The translations under genes were made by a program, and so were the position numbers. Source: Batkoa obscura (lineage: Eukaryota > Entomophthoromycota > Entomophthoromycetes > Entomophthorales > Batkoaceae). From it: a stretch of 64,000 bases of DNA. A model generated the notes under the pieces. It made no database searches and was not told the origin of the DNA. It saw only the letters and a program-made list of their open reading frames with translations. This document shows positions 54,401-64,000 of this stretch, piece after piece (position 1 is the stretch's first letter; the number at the start of each line of letters is the position of its first letter). The stretch covers positions 558,001 through 622,000 of the forward strand of contig JASVEC010000008.1 in the NCBI GenBank assembly GCA_030770535.1, given 5' to 3'.

Positions 54401-57400
54401 TTAAAGCTTAGGAGGATTCGTTGAATTTTTAGTAGCTGCTAATTTCGTGTTATTCCATCCATTTTTACCCACTAATTCAGCTAATCGAAGAACTCTTGAA
54501 GATACTAAAACAGTAACATTAAATGTTATCTAAATTGTTTAAAACTTAAACTTACCAGTTTGATTATCTCTTCTATTTTTACCTTCTCTTCTAAATTTCC
54601 CAATAGTATCTACTAACTGCCATAACTTTGAATTACTTAAATCTTCTTGATTATTATTTAAATACTCTTGATTAACATAAACAAAATTATTTTTTTTCAT
54701 TAAAACTTCATTTTCTACTAAAAATTTGAAACCGTTATTAATAGTTTCTTTATTAATGGCTTCTAAATAACTTAAATCTCCTTCATAATATAATGTTTTT
54801 CCTAATTGTTGAATTTTATTTTTAAATTCATTTTCTTCAATATATGAAATGGATGTATTGGTCGAATTTTGATTGGATAGAATTGTAAATACACTTACAG
54901 TACTTAACCAATAACTTTCCACAAATGGCCATATTAAAAAACAATAAAAATCATAGTTTTCTCGTCCACTATTACGTTCATTATCACTTAATTCTACATT
55001 TTCTCCATCAAAATTTATTACTTTAGATTTCTAATTAAAATAAGTAAATAAATAAAATTTATATTATTATTATTTAAATGAATTTACCTCTAAGAAATCA
55101 ATAGTAGATAACAAATTATCTTTAATATTACCAGGAGGATAAACAAATTCCCATTTTAATAGTTTTGATAAAAAGATACAATCTTGTAATAATTTATCAA
55201 ATGGTATTCTTTGATCTAATTTAGAGCCTCCTTTTTTAATAATAGTATACATTGCTACTGATACTATTGCTTCAGATATAAATATATGTATCACCTAAGT
55301 AAAATAATAATATAAAATAATAATATTAGTATGTTATTATTATATAATATAATATTATTTAAATTTACCTGATTTCTATAAAAACTTAATTCAAATCGAT
55401 TGATTGCAAAATATACTGGTTCAACTAATCCAACTCGAGTACCAATTAGATCTTTAATGATTTTAATTGCTCTAATGAAAATATTAAAATATTAATACAA
55501 ATAAAACACAGGTATTAACATATGATATTAACATTACTTACTTTAAAACTACATCATCTAATTTCATATCTCCAAAATGGGCTACTCTACCACCTTTTAA
55601 TAAAATATGAGTAATCAACCATTCTACTCGACGAATTAACTCAATAAAACCAACACCTCTACCACGTAATGTTAATAAAACAGTACCAACTAAAGCAGTT
55701 GGCATAACAACAGAAGTGTTATTGATATCCGACATAACTCTAATAAAAATAAAAATAAAAATAAAAATAAAAATAAAATATATTGACATATTAATATTCA
55801 TTATATTATTATATTTATAATATTAAATAATAATAGTTTACCTATATCCTAAAGCTCTTAATATAATTTTATTATCAATAACTGGATTATCATCTTTTCT
55901 TTTTACCATTTCGATGTCTATAAATTCTTTCAAAAAGAAAGGATCTGAAAATCTTATATCAACTCTTCCCCATTTTAATTGAAGTATATTAGATGAACTT
56001 AAGATTCCCATTAAAGATTCCTTTTCTTTAGGAATACCTAATAATTCATTCACATAAGAAGATGTTTCAATTACCTAGTTAAAATCAAATGATAATATTA
56101 ATAAAATTAATATTGTATTATTGTATAATATTGATTTAAATATTACTCTATCATAACCAATACTAATTGGTAATATCAAACAATCCTTATATTTTTGATT
56201 TAATAAACCATCCAATATAATATTTAATATACCAAATTTAGGATTTAATAATTTTCCTGTACGTGATCTTGTACCTTCAATAAATACTTCCATATTATAA
56301 CCTTTAGCTAATACTTCCTAAAAAATTATTATTAATAAAACTAAATTTTTGTTCTCATTATTAATATTAAATTATCAAAAAAACATATATATATATATAA
56401 ATTCTTACATGAATATATTCTGTTGCTACTAATCCATATAATTTATCATCTGTCCATGATCTTCGAATATAAAAAGCACCACCACGTCGTAATATAGTAC
56501 CAATAACTGGTAAATCTAAATTATCACCTGCAGCAATATAAGGTACTGCTAAACCTAAGCGTACAAAGATATAAGAGATAACTAAATAATCGATATGGGA
56601 TTTATGACAGGGTAATACAATTATTGGTATCTTTTTTTCAGCAGCAGTAATGGCTACTTGTCGGATCTAATCAAATTGATAATTATTAGTTAATATTTAA
56701 TATTGTTTATTGATAAATTAATACCTTTTGAAATTGAGCTTCATTAATATAAACACCTTGATGATACATTCGAGTAAATACTAAATTCAAAACATAGGAC
56801 AAAGCTCTAAATAAAAAAATTCCATTATTAATATTAATTAAATATTAACTCATCCATCCAACCAACTCTCATTACACTTACTTTAAATTAAAACTGGTCA
56901 TATCAGCACACATTTTGTTTAAAATTGTCATAACTTTATTATTTAATAAATCTTTTATTACTTTTTTTCGTTTTTCTCCATCTTTTATTTTTAATAGTTG
57001 TTGAATTTTACCACTTTTAATATACTTTTTATCAATTTCTTCCCCGTTTTCAATTTTTAATACCATTTCCATAACTACTTCTTGAACTATACGATTATTA
57101 CATTAATTTACATTTATCATTTATTTATATATTAATAATTTACCCTTCTCATTGTTCAATACTTGTTTTTTAATTTCTTCTGTACTACCTGGTACAAATA
57201 ATTTACTTCCTATGTAATTATCATAACTACGCCATCCCTAAAAATAAGTTAATATTTTTTAGTTACACATATCATATATCCTTTTTTATCATGAATCTTA
57301 CTTTCCCTTGATAAAAAGCACTCGTTTCTTCACTTAATTTTTTAACATAACCAATAGGATCTTGTCGAAAGCGGCCTAGGTCTTTAATACTAATAGAAAT

Positions 57401-57796
57401 TGATAGAAATTAATTATATATCTTATTTAAAACATTTTAATTATATTGACTTACTTCATATTCTCATACACTTCTCCGTCTTCAACTATTTGTATATTTT
57501 GAAATTAATATCCATTTCCAATCAATAATAATCAATTCTTAATTCTCACCTTTTTCATTTTCTTTATGAGTATCAGTTACAAGTTCATTTTGTTCTTTAG
57601 TTTGTTGTTCAGCTGGATAAGTTGAGTTAGTTTAAAACATCAACAAAACAAATTTTATCAATTATACCTTTCGCTTTTGCTACTACTACTTCTGCAATTA
57701 AATCATCTATATTAAAAGCAATTAGTTTTGATCCTTTTCTTTTGATAATTGATTTCAAATATTCTAAAAATACTTACTATCTGCCATTTCTGCCAT
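54401..57796 (-). CDS. GNPAT: Glycerol-3-phosphate / dihydroxyacetone-phosphate acyltransferase (GNPAT/PlsB type)
   Basis: Sixteen exons (57796-57778, 57706-57668, 57612-57550, 57485-57455, 57389-57302, 57237-57144, 57086-56882, 56806-56725, 56666-56409, 56317-56147, 56074-55842, 55739-55542, 55471-55369, 55294-55088, 55030-54556, 54504-54401) sum to 789 residues. All acyltransferase blocks are present: block I LPCHKSHIDYL (HxxxxD), block II RRGGAFYIRRSW, block III VFIEGTRSRTGK and block IV LILPISIGYDRVIE. The stretch YVNELLGIPKEKES is close to the human GNPAT sequence YVYELLGVPKPKES as I recall it. The protein ends in PKL, which fits the PTS1 peroxisomal signal (human GNPAT ends AKL). It should acylate glycerol-3-phosphate or DHAP, starting glycerolipid or ether-lipid synthesis. 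GPAM-type enzymes are the alternative. Confidence 0.9.
55743..55778. repeat. AAAAAT simple repeat in an intron of the GNPAT-like gene
   Basis: Six copies of a 6-base unit in the 102-nt intron 55740-55841. On the coding strand it forms the polypyrimidine-like tract before the 3' splice site. Confidence 0.85.
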
Positions 57797-58293
57797 TGTT
57801 GTTTATATTGTTATTTGTTATTAATATTTTTATTATTATCCTTTTATTTTATTTGAAAATTAAAAATTCCAATTTTTAATTGAATTTTTATAACTATTTT
57901 ATTTTATTCCTTTATTTGATCGCTTAAATTGAAATTTTTCTATTTCTCTGTTTCACTTAGTGCCATTTATTTTGGTCTATTTTATTGAATTTTCCACTTA
58001 CTTTTCTCCCCTAAATTAACTAGCAATTATCAAACATTCATAAAAGGCACATGTCTCTTGATTAGCCAATCAAGTTTTTTGATGACATGGCAAATTTATT
58101 TAAAGTGACTGTAAATATCTATTCTAGATTCTAAATTAGTCCATTTTGTTGATTAAATTCTTCTAATTTTAAAATAATGTGCATTTGATTTTTAATTATA
58201 AAGTAAGGGAGAATTCTAACAAATTTAAATGGTAAGTTTGAAGTCTTTTTAGTAATAAATATATTAACATTAAGTACATTGAATTTTAACATA

Positions 58294-58394
58294 TGGGGAT
58301 GTATTTTTTTGTTTAAGAATTTTACTAACAATCTTTCCGCTCAAATAGCACTTAAAAAATGGAAAAAATAATGAAGCTAAAGAAAACACCCCCA
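58294..58394 (+). mobile_element. MITE-like element, copy 12
   Basis: Forward copy, the closest to consensus: TGGGGATGTATTTTTTTG to AACACCCCCA, flanked by ATA and TATA. Confidence 0.9.
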
Positions 58395-58439
58395 TATATT
58401 GTATAATGCTTGCTATTGTATCAGATGTACTTTTTTTAA

Positions 58440-58531
58440 AGTAGTTTATGAATTATTTTTTTCCATTTTTTATCTATCATAATAGAATAAAAATAATTGC
58501 TAATAGTGAAACAAAAAATATATCACTATAT
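58440..58531 (-). mobile_element. Possible decayed MITE copy 13
   Basis: Residual similarity only: TTTTTTCCATTTTTTA near the middle and ACAAAAAATATATCAC before TATA at the right end. The left terminus is not recognisable. Confidence 0.35.
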
Positions 58532-58755
58532 TTAGATTGAAGATAACGCCAATCTATAAATTGATAAAAAAAATCCTCATTATTAGACTTTTGATAACCT
58601 TTTAATTTTATAATTTAAGTTCTAGTAGCCCAAAAACATTCAATAATAAAGTATAATCATTACTTGAAATAAAAGCTAAACCCGTTTATTTATTTAAAAA
58701 CTAATACCATAAAAAAGCTGTATTTATAATATAGCAAATTTTATTTTATTTTTGC

Positions 58756-61700
58756 TTAAATTTCCTCTTCCAACTTCTTAGTCACTAATTCAGCGTCCTG
58801 TGTATTATTAAAATAAACCCAAAAACTCAAATTTGTCTTAAACAAAATTCGATTATTTTCTTTTTCCACCATTGATTCCTTGTTCACTACTGTATCAATT
58901 TCTTCTCTATTCTCACCTTCCACAATAAATTTCAATTTATATTCTTTTTTCTTTGGATAATAAACCAATTTTACTATACCTACTCCCATCGGAGATACAC
59001 TTTCATTTTCTTTAATTAACACTTTACTACGTGATTCAAGGATGATTTTTTCTTCTTCATTGGAGGATCCTTGATCAATGGGTTTTTGATTATCTTCTTT
59101 AATCTCATCTATCTTTTTACTCTGCGTAGCCAATTCAAAAGCCTTTATAATACTTTGATTATCTTCCGGCTTATTAAACATAGCAGCAAAAGAAGATAAT
59201 TCACCCTTTAAATTAATTGCTCTAAATTTAAATCTTTTAGCTTCTTTACCTTCAATGGAATTTGGAAGTACATAAGAATTCAATAATAGGCTTCCTGACC
59301 CTTCAGAACGACAGATAACTCGATACTTCCCAGTCTTAGTATTATGATTCACCTTAATGATACCAACTCCTAGTGGATCATAACTTTTATTTTCTTTATT
59401 AAACTGGAATAACTTGGTACGTGCTTCACATAGACTGGTTTCTTCTTCTTCTCCTTTGCCAGTTTTTATTAATTCATCATTTGTTCTTTCTCCTTTAAAT
59501 CCTTCTTCTAATTCTTCATTATCTTCTTCGGCTTCTTTGGATGCATCTACAATTGGAGTAGTTACTGGTGCACTCGATTGGAAGGTAGAAATACTAGTTG
59601 TAAATGATGTTGGAGCTTTAATCTCTTGTTGAATTGGATTAGCCCCAAATGTGAATGCAGCAGATGGTGTTTTTGATTGGAGAGTGGGGCTTGCTGAAAA
59701 TAAACCTGGCGTTTCAGCTTCTTGTTGAGTTGAATTAGCACCAATTAAATACCCAGTAGATGGTATTTTAGGTTGAAACGTTGAACTTCCACTTGAAAAT
59801 AAATTGGAAGTTTTGTTCTCTTGTTGAGTTGGATTAGCACCAAATGTAAATGCAGTTGAACTTGAAGAGGTAGCGGATGGCCAATTTGTTGCTTTATTTC
59901 CAATTGAGAATAAGCTATTGTTTATTGAAGTTCCAGAAAAACTAAATGATTGCTTTTTTGGTACATCTGTGTCAGTAGCATCTTTACTTGCTTCTTGTGT
60001 ATTTGAACCAAAAGAACCAGTCTGTGATACCTCTTTAGTGGTTTCAATCTTAGGTGCAAAGGTAGATCCCACAGACTCAAAAGGAGCAGATTGGGGTGGA
60101 TTTTTGGCTGTTTCGGTCTTAGGCGCAAACATAGAAGACATTGAGCCAAAAGAGGTAGATTGGGGTACATCTTTAGGAGTTTCAGCCTTAGCTCCAAATA
60201 TAGATGAAGTTGAACCAAAGGGAGCAAATTTAGAAGCGCTTTTGTCTACTTCACTCTTAGCTCCAAATATGGATGTCGTTGAGCCAAAAGGAGCAAATGT
60301 AGAAGTAATTTTAGCAGCTTCATCCCTAGGTGCGCAAGTAGATGAAGTTGGACCAAAAAGACCAGATTGGGGTACTTCTTTAGAAGCTTCTTGTGTATTT
60401 GAGCTTGAAGTTGAACCAAAGAGGTTAGGTTGAGGCATTTCTTTGGAAACTTCTGCCTTAGCTCCGAATATAGATGAAGTTGGTTCAAAAGGTACAGATA
60501 TAGGAGCACTTTTGTTTTCTTCAGTCTTAGGTACCCATTTAGAAGATGATAAGCCAAAAGAAGTAGGCATGAATCCTACTTTAGAGGCTTCTTGCGTATT
60601 TAAACCAATAGTGGTAGTTTGGGTTTCATCTTTATCTGCCTCGGCCTTAGGTGAAAAGATGGATGAAGTTGATCCAAAAGGAGCAAATAAAGGCTTACTC
60701 TCAGCAGTTTCAGTCTTAGGACCAAAGGTAAATGAATTTGAAGCGTCGTTTTGTTTTGGATTAGATTCATCTATATCTGATGGTACATTTTTTTGGGGAA
60801 GAACTCCAAAAAGTAAAGGCGGTTCCTGTGGCGCATCGCTAATGACTTTGTTTCCTAAGGAAGCAAACGGATTTGGCATGTTATCTAATTTGGAAGTTCT
60901 TTGAGTATTAACTAAAGAATCTTTTTGTGAAGTTGAGCCAAAAAGTGAAGCCTGTGAGGTGAGATTAGATTCATTTACTTTACCTGAGAATTGGTTGGAG
61001 CCAAATGAAAAGGACTTTGGTTCTGTAGTGTTAAATCTAGAAGATAAATTACTAGTCGAAGGGGCAAATAAAGTTAAAGCTTTGGTATCATTTGTTTCAG
61101 AATCTGATTCAGGTTGAGGCGAGACCTCTTCAACTTCCCCTTCATCATCGTCATCAACGTTAGAATCTCTTTCAAGCTCCTCGTCATCTTCGTCATCATC
61201 ATCTTCTCCATTGTACTCTTCATCTTCATCATCTTCATCATCTTCATTTTCCAAGTCGTCTTTTTTGTTATCTCTTTCAGTCTTTTCAGTTTGAACATTA
61301 TTATTTGTAGAATTTCTTGAATCAGGATCTTTTTCGTTATTTAGTGCTGATTCAAAAGCTTTATTAACACTATCATTATCTTCCGGCTTATTAAACATAG
61401 CAGCAAAAGAAGATAATTCACCCTTTAAATTAATTGCTCTAAATTTAAATCTTTTAGCTTCTTTACCTTCAATGGAATTTGGAAGTACATAAGAATTCAA
61501 TAATAGGCTTCCTGACCCTTCAGAACGACAGATAACTCGATACTTCCCAGTCTTAGTATTATGATTCACCTTAATGATACCAACTCCTAGTGGATCATAA
61601 CTTTTATTTTCTTTATTAAACTGGAATAACTTGGTACGTGCTTCACATAGACTGGTTTCTTCTTCTTCTCCTTTGCCAGTTTTTATTAATTCATCATTTG

Positions 61701-63874
61701 TTCTTTCTCCTTTAAATCCTTCTTCTAATTCTTCATTATCAGATTCATTATGTACGTTGTCTTTAGGGCCTGTCTCATTTGAAACGCTATTTCCACTTTC
61801 TGGGTTAGATGTTTGGATCAAAGTTTTATTTTGAAAAACATTGGAGTTGAAAGAAAATGGACTTTGGGTTGAAATTGACTTAACTGGTTCTGATGTATTA
61901 CTTGAAGTAAAGTTATTTGCTGCAATTGGATTAGAGCCAAATTGAAAAGTGGTTGCAGATTTTGAAGTAGCATCATTTGTTGATGCAGTCCCAAACAAAG
62001 CTGAAGTACTTAATGGTAGTGATTTTGGTTCTATAGGAGGAAGCGAACCAAATGTAAATGCCTTTGAAGAACTTTGGCTTTGACTTATAGTGTAATTATT
62101 CGAGGCATTTGCTTGTGGTAAGCTTGGTTTTACAGTAGATAGCGAACCAAATGTAAATGTTTTTGGAGGAGGTTGGTTTTGATTTGTAATGGGTTTATGG
62201 GTCTCTGAACTGCTTCCAAACTTGGATCCTATTGATGAGACATTATTATCTTTACCACTAATTGTGTTTATACTTACAGCTGAGTCTTTAGCGCTCCCAA
62301 ATTTTATAGAAGAATTAACTTTGTTGAGCTCCTTTGAACTTGGCATTGTATTGATGACTTGTCTAGAAGTTTCCATTTTTTCCTTTTCATTCCTTTCTGC
62401 TTCCAAATACACACTTTCCATCATTTGGTTTATAACTAAATAAGCCCTTAAATTATCTTTTAGCTTTAATGCTCCTTTTGTGTCTTTTAAGTCTTCTTTA
62501 ATAACTGATTCAAATGCTTTTGCTAATGCCGTTCTATAAATCTCTCTTTTGGTATCTACAGTAAATTTTGATGCTTTAAATCCTGCAGCCAGCACCTCAC
62601 TTAAAGGTGGGTCTTTAATGTCAATGGAAGTAAGATTAACAGTTGGTTTTTGGCTTTGGATATTTACGTTGACAGCTTCGCTTTGGTTGATTTTATTATC
62701 TACTTGACATCCAAAAAGGTTTCCTATTCCAAATATTTAGTTTTATTTCAAATTATATACAATAAATTTACCTTTTGCTTCAAATAAACTCGGACCATTT
62801 TCACTTTGGCTGAACTTTTGAGAACTTTCCACAGTCTTAACAGGTGCCTCAAAAATTGGTTGGTTCACAGTTCTTTTATTATTAAAATCACTCTCTTGAT
62901 CATCTTCTGCGCCTCGTTTCTTTTTCATTGAACTAGTTGATGCTGTTGAAGATAAAGACCCAACTTTATTACCTGAGCCAAAGAGAGGTGGGGGTGCATC
63001 TGAATCTGTGCTTATAGGTAGGTTAAAAAGACCACTCTTAGGTTTCTCAATTATATTTGTAGATAAGCTAAAAATATTATCCTTAGGTTTTTCAGCTGTA
63101 TTTGAGCCAAATAAACCCTGTGCTGGTTTAGTAAAGGAACCAAAGCTTGGAGTGGCCGCCTGTAGTTTATCTGAAGTTGTTTGGGAAAGATTATTGGATT
63201 CTCCAAAATTAATTCCTGGAGAACTTTTAGATGTTAAATCACTTTTAGCTGTTTTTTCGCCTCCGAATATATTTGGTTTCTCGCCAGCTGGTTTAAACCC
63301 TGTTGTTGATCCAAATCCAAAACCAGCTGTTTTTACATCGTTTGGCTTATCATTATTTGGTTTATTGGTTATAGAAGTCCCACCTTTCGCTTCAAATAAA
63401 CTTGAGGGTTTAATTCCGCCAAAACCTAACACTATTTTAAAAAAATTATTTAATAAAAGTAGAACTTACTTGAGCTAAAGGTAGTGTTTGGAGTTGTAAA
63501 ACTTGGACTTCCTTTTTCTATATTACTAACGGTTCTAGGCGGAAAACCTGGTCTAGCAGTATTTTCCACATTAAAGTTACTAAATTGTGGAATTTTGCTA
63601 GGATCTCCGAAACTTGGAACTACGGGATTAGGCTGTGGGCCTGCTGGAAAGCTTATACTACTAGGCGAGTTCTCTGAGCTATGTCTATCAAAGCTTTCAG
63701 CCTTTGGTATAATGATGTTTGTACTTTGTACGCCAGGTTGGTATCTCTTTTTTGCAGCTTTAAATATTCCAGATGTTGACTGGCCACTACAATATTTTTA
63801 GTTTGGTCAAGATAAAAATAATTATGCTACCTATTTTGGTTTGGCGGCCCAGATCCTTGATTTGGATTGTTCAT
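58756..63874 (-). CDS. FG-repeat nucleoporin with three Ran-binding domains (Nup2/Nup50-like)
   Basis: Four exons (63874-63831, 63786-63470, 63431-62772, 62723-58756) give 1662 residues. The protein is filled with FxFG, FGS and SIFGAK repeats (for example FTFGSL, APFGSTSSIFGAK) that line the nuclear pore. Three Ran-binding domains are seen: residues about 668-790, about 1407-1529 and about 1560-1662. The first two are identical in protein and DNA; the third is diverged (SRSKVLIKENESVSPMGVGI). A helical segment near residues 385-460 (REIYRTALAKAFESVIKEDL) lies between the first FG block and RanBD 1. An acidic run of Asp/Glu precedes the middle FG region. Near the N-terminus GIFKAAKKRYQPG may be an importin-alpha-binding site. 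Yeast Nup2 and human Nup50 have a single RanBD at the C-terminus. Role: Ran-regulated transport at the nuclear basket. Confidence 0.88.
59158..59523 (-). repeat. 366-bp identical repeat inside the nucleoporin gene, copy A
   Basis: Encodes the second Ran-binding domain and its acidic leader (ELEEGFKGERTNDEL onward). By line-by-line comparison it is identical to 61375-61740 at every base. Confidence 0.95.
61375..61740 (-). repeat. 366-bp identical repeat inside the nucleoporin gene, copy B
   Basis: Direct repeat of 59158-59523, offset 2217 bp, in the same exon and reading frame. Flanking FG-repeat sequence differs between the copies, with identity ending abruptly at both edges. Confidence 0.95.
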
Positions 63875-64000
63875 CTCTATTGAAATAGTCTATGTAAAAA
63901 GAGTAATTAAAAAAGAACTATAAAAAGAATCCGGATTTTTTAAATGGTGACCAAAATGTAAGCTAATATGATAAAATTGAGTTGAATTTTGATTGGTGAA

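Larger units (their letters stand above)
57797..58755. other. Spacer between GNPAT-like gene and nucleoporin gene
   Basis: 960 bp holding a CCAAT box at about 58066 upstream of the GNPAT-like gene, MITE copy 12 and a possible decayed thirteenth copy. No coding frame is supported. Confidence 0.55.

Noticed and set aside
59414-61834. Several plus-strand open frames opposite the nucleoporin gene, including two that begin identically (MVRASHRLVSSS).
   Set aside because: They are antisense shadows of the FG-repeat exon; their identical starts simply reflect the 366-bp duplication.

Overview
The window is strongly A+T-rich nuclear DNA from a eukaryote. Genes are broken by many short GT-AG introns, mostly 45-100 nt, and intergenic spacers are long and very A+T-rich. 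The gene content points to a fungus outside the best-known yeasts and moulds, most likely an early-diverging (zygomycete-grade) lineage. Fungal markers are homocitrate synthase of the alpha-aminoadipate lysine pathway, a GH37 neutral trehalase with its calcium-binding motif, and a membrane-anchored SPRY protein of the Ssh4/Ear1 type. Alongside these sit genes usually thought of as animal-like or lost in many yeasts: Tudor-SN (SND1), Mediator MED23, a MEIOB-like meiotic OB-fold protein, an Atos/FAM214 protein, and a GNPAT/PlsB-type acyltransferase. The species cannot be named from sequence alone.

Layout. 1-6.4 kb: a small cysteine-rich membrane or secreted protein; a divergent pair of mitochondrial genes (bL31m and complex I NDUFA6) sharing a 231-bp promoter; NUDC; then a spacer with a perfect 3 x 53-bp tandem repeat. 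6.4-10.3 kb: three tandem intronless TSPO paralogs that share an unusual Cys-x-x-Cys tail. 10.9-19 kb: MEIOB-like (13 exons), SND1, an INO80B/Ies2-like protein and SRRM1. 21.8-35 kb: homocitrate synthase, a kelch-repeat receptor-like protein, a diacylglycerol-kinase-domain protein, a DUF1206 membrane protein, OXLD1 and neutral trehalase with a long C-terminal extension. 35.5-48.7 kb: MED23, an SPRY protein ending in PPNY, Atos, eIF3j and a cysteine-rich type I membrane protein. 48.7-53.7 kb: a gene-free island of small transposons and solo LTRs. 53.7-64 kb: a GNAT acetyltransferase, the GNPAT-like acyltransferase (16 exons) and a giant FG nucleoporin with three Ran-binding domains, two encoded by perfectly identical 366-bp segments.

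Mobile DNA. A family of roughly 100-bp terminal-inverted-repeat elements (MITE-like) is present in at least 12 copies, all in spacers. One copy has been split by a solo LTR and lies beside an older LTR fragment, which gives a readable order of insertion. Most genes form convergent or divergent pairs with very short separations (50 nt between MED23 and the SPRY gene). No rRNA, tRNA or CRISPR was recognised.

Gene models were assembled by hand from frame continuity, GT-AG signals and family alignment recalled from memory. All exon sums are multiples of three except NUDC, whose 5' end is unresolved.
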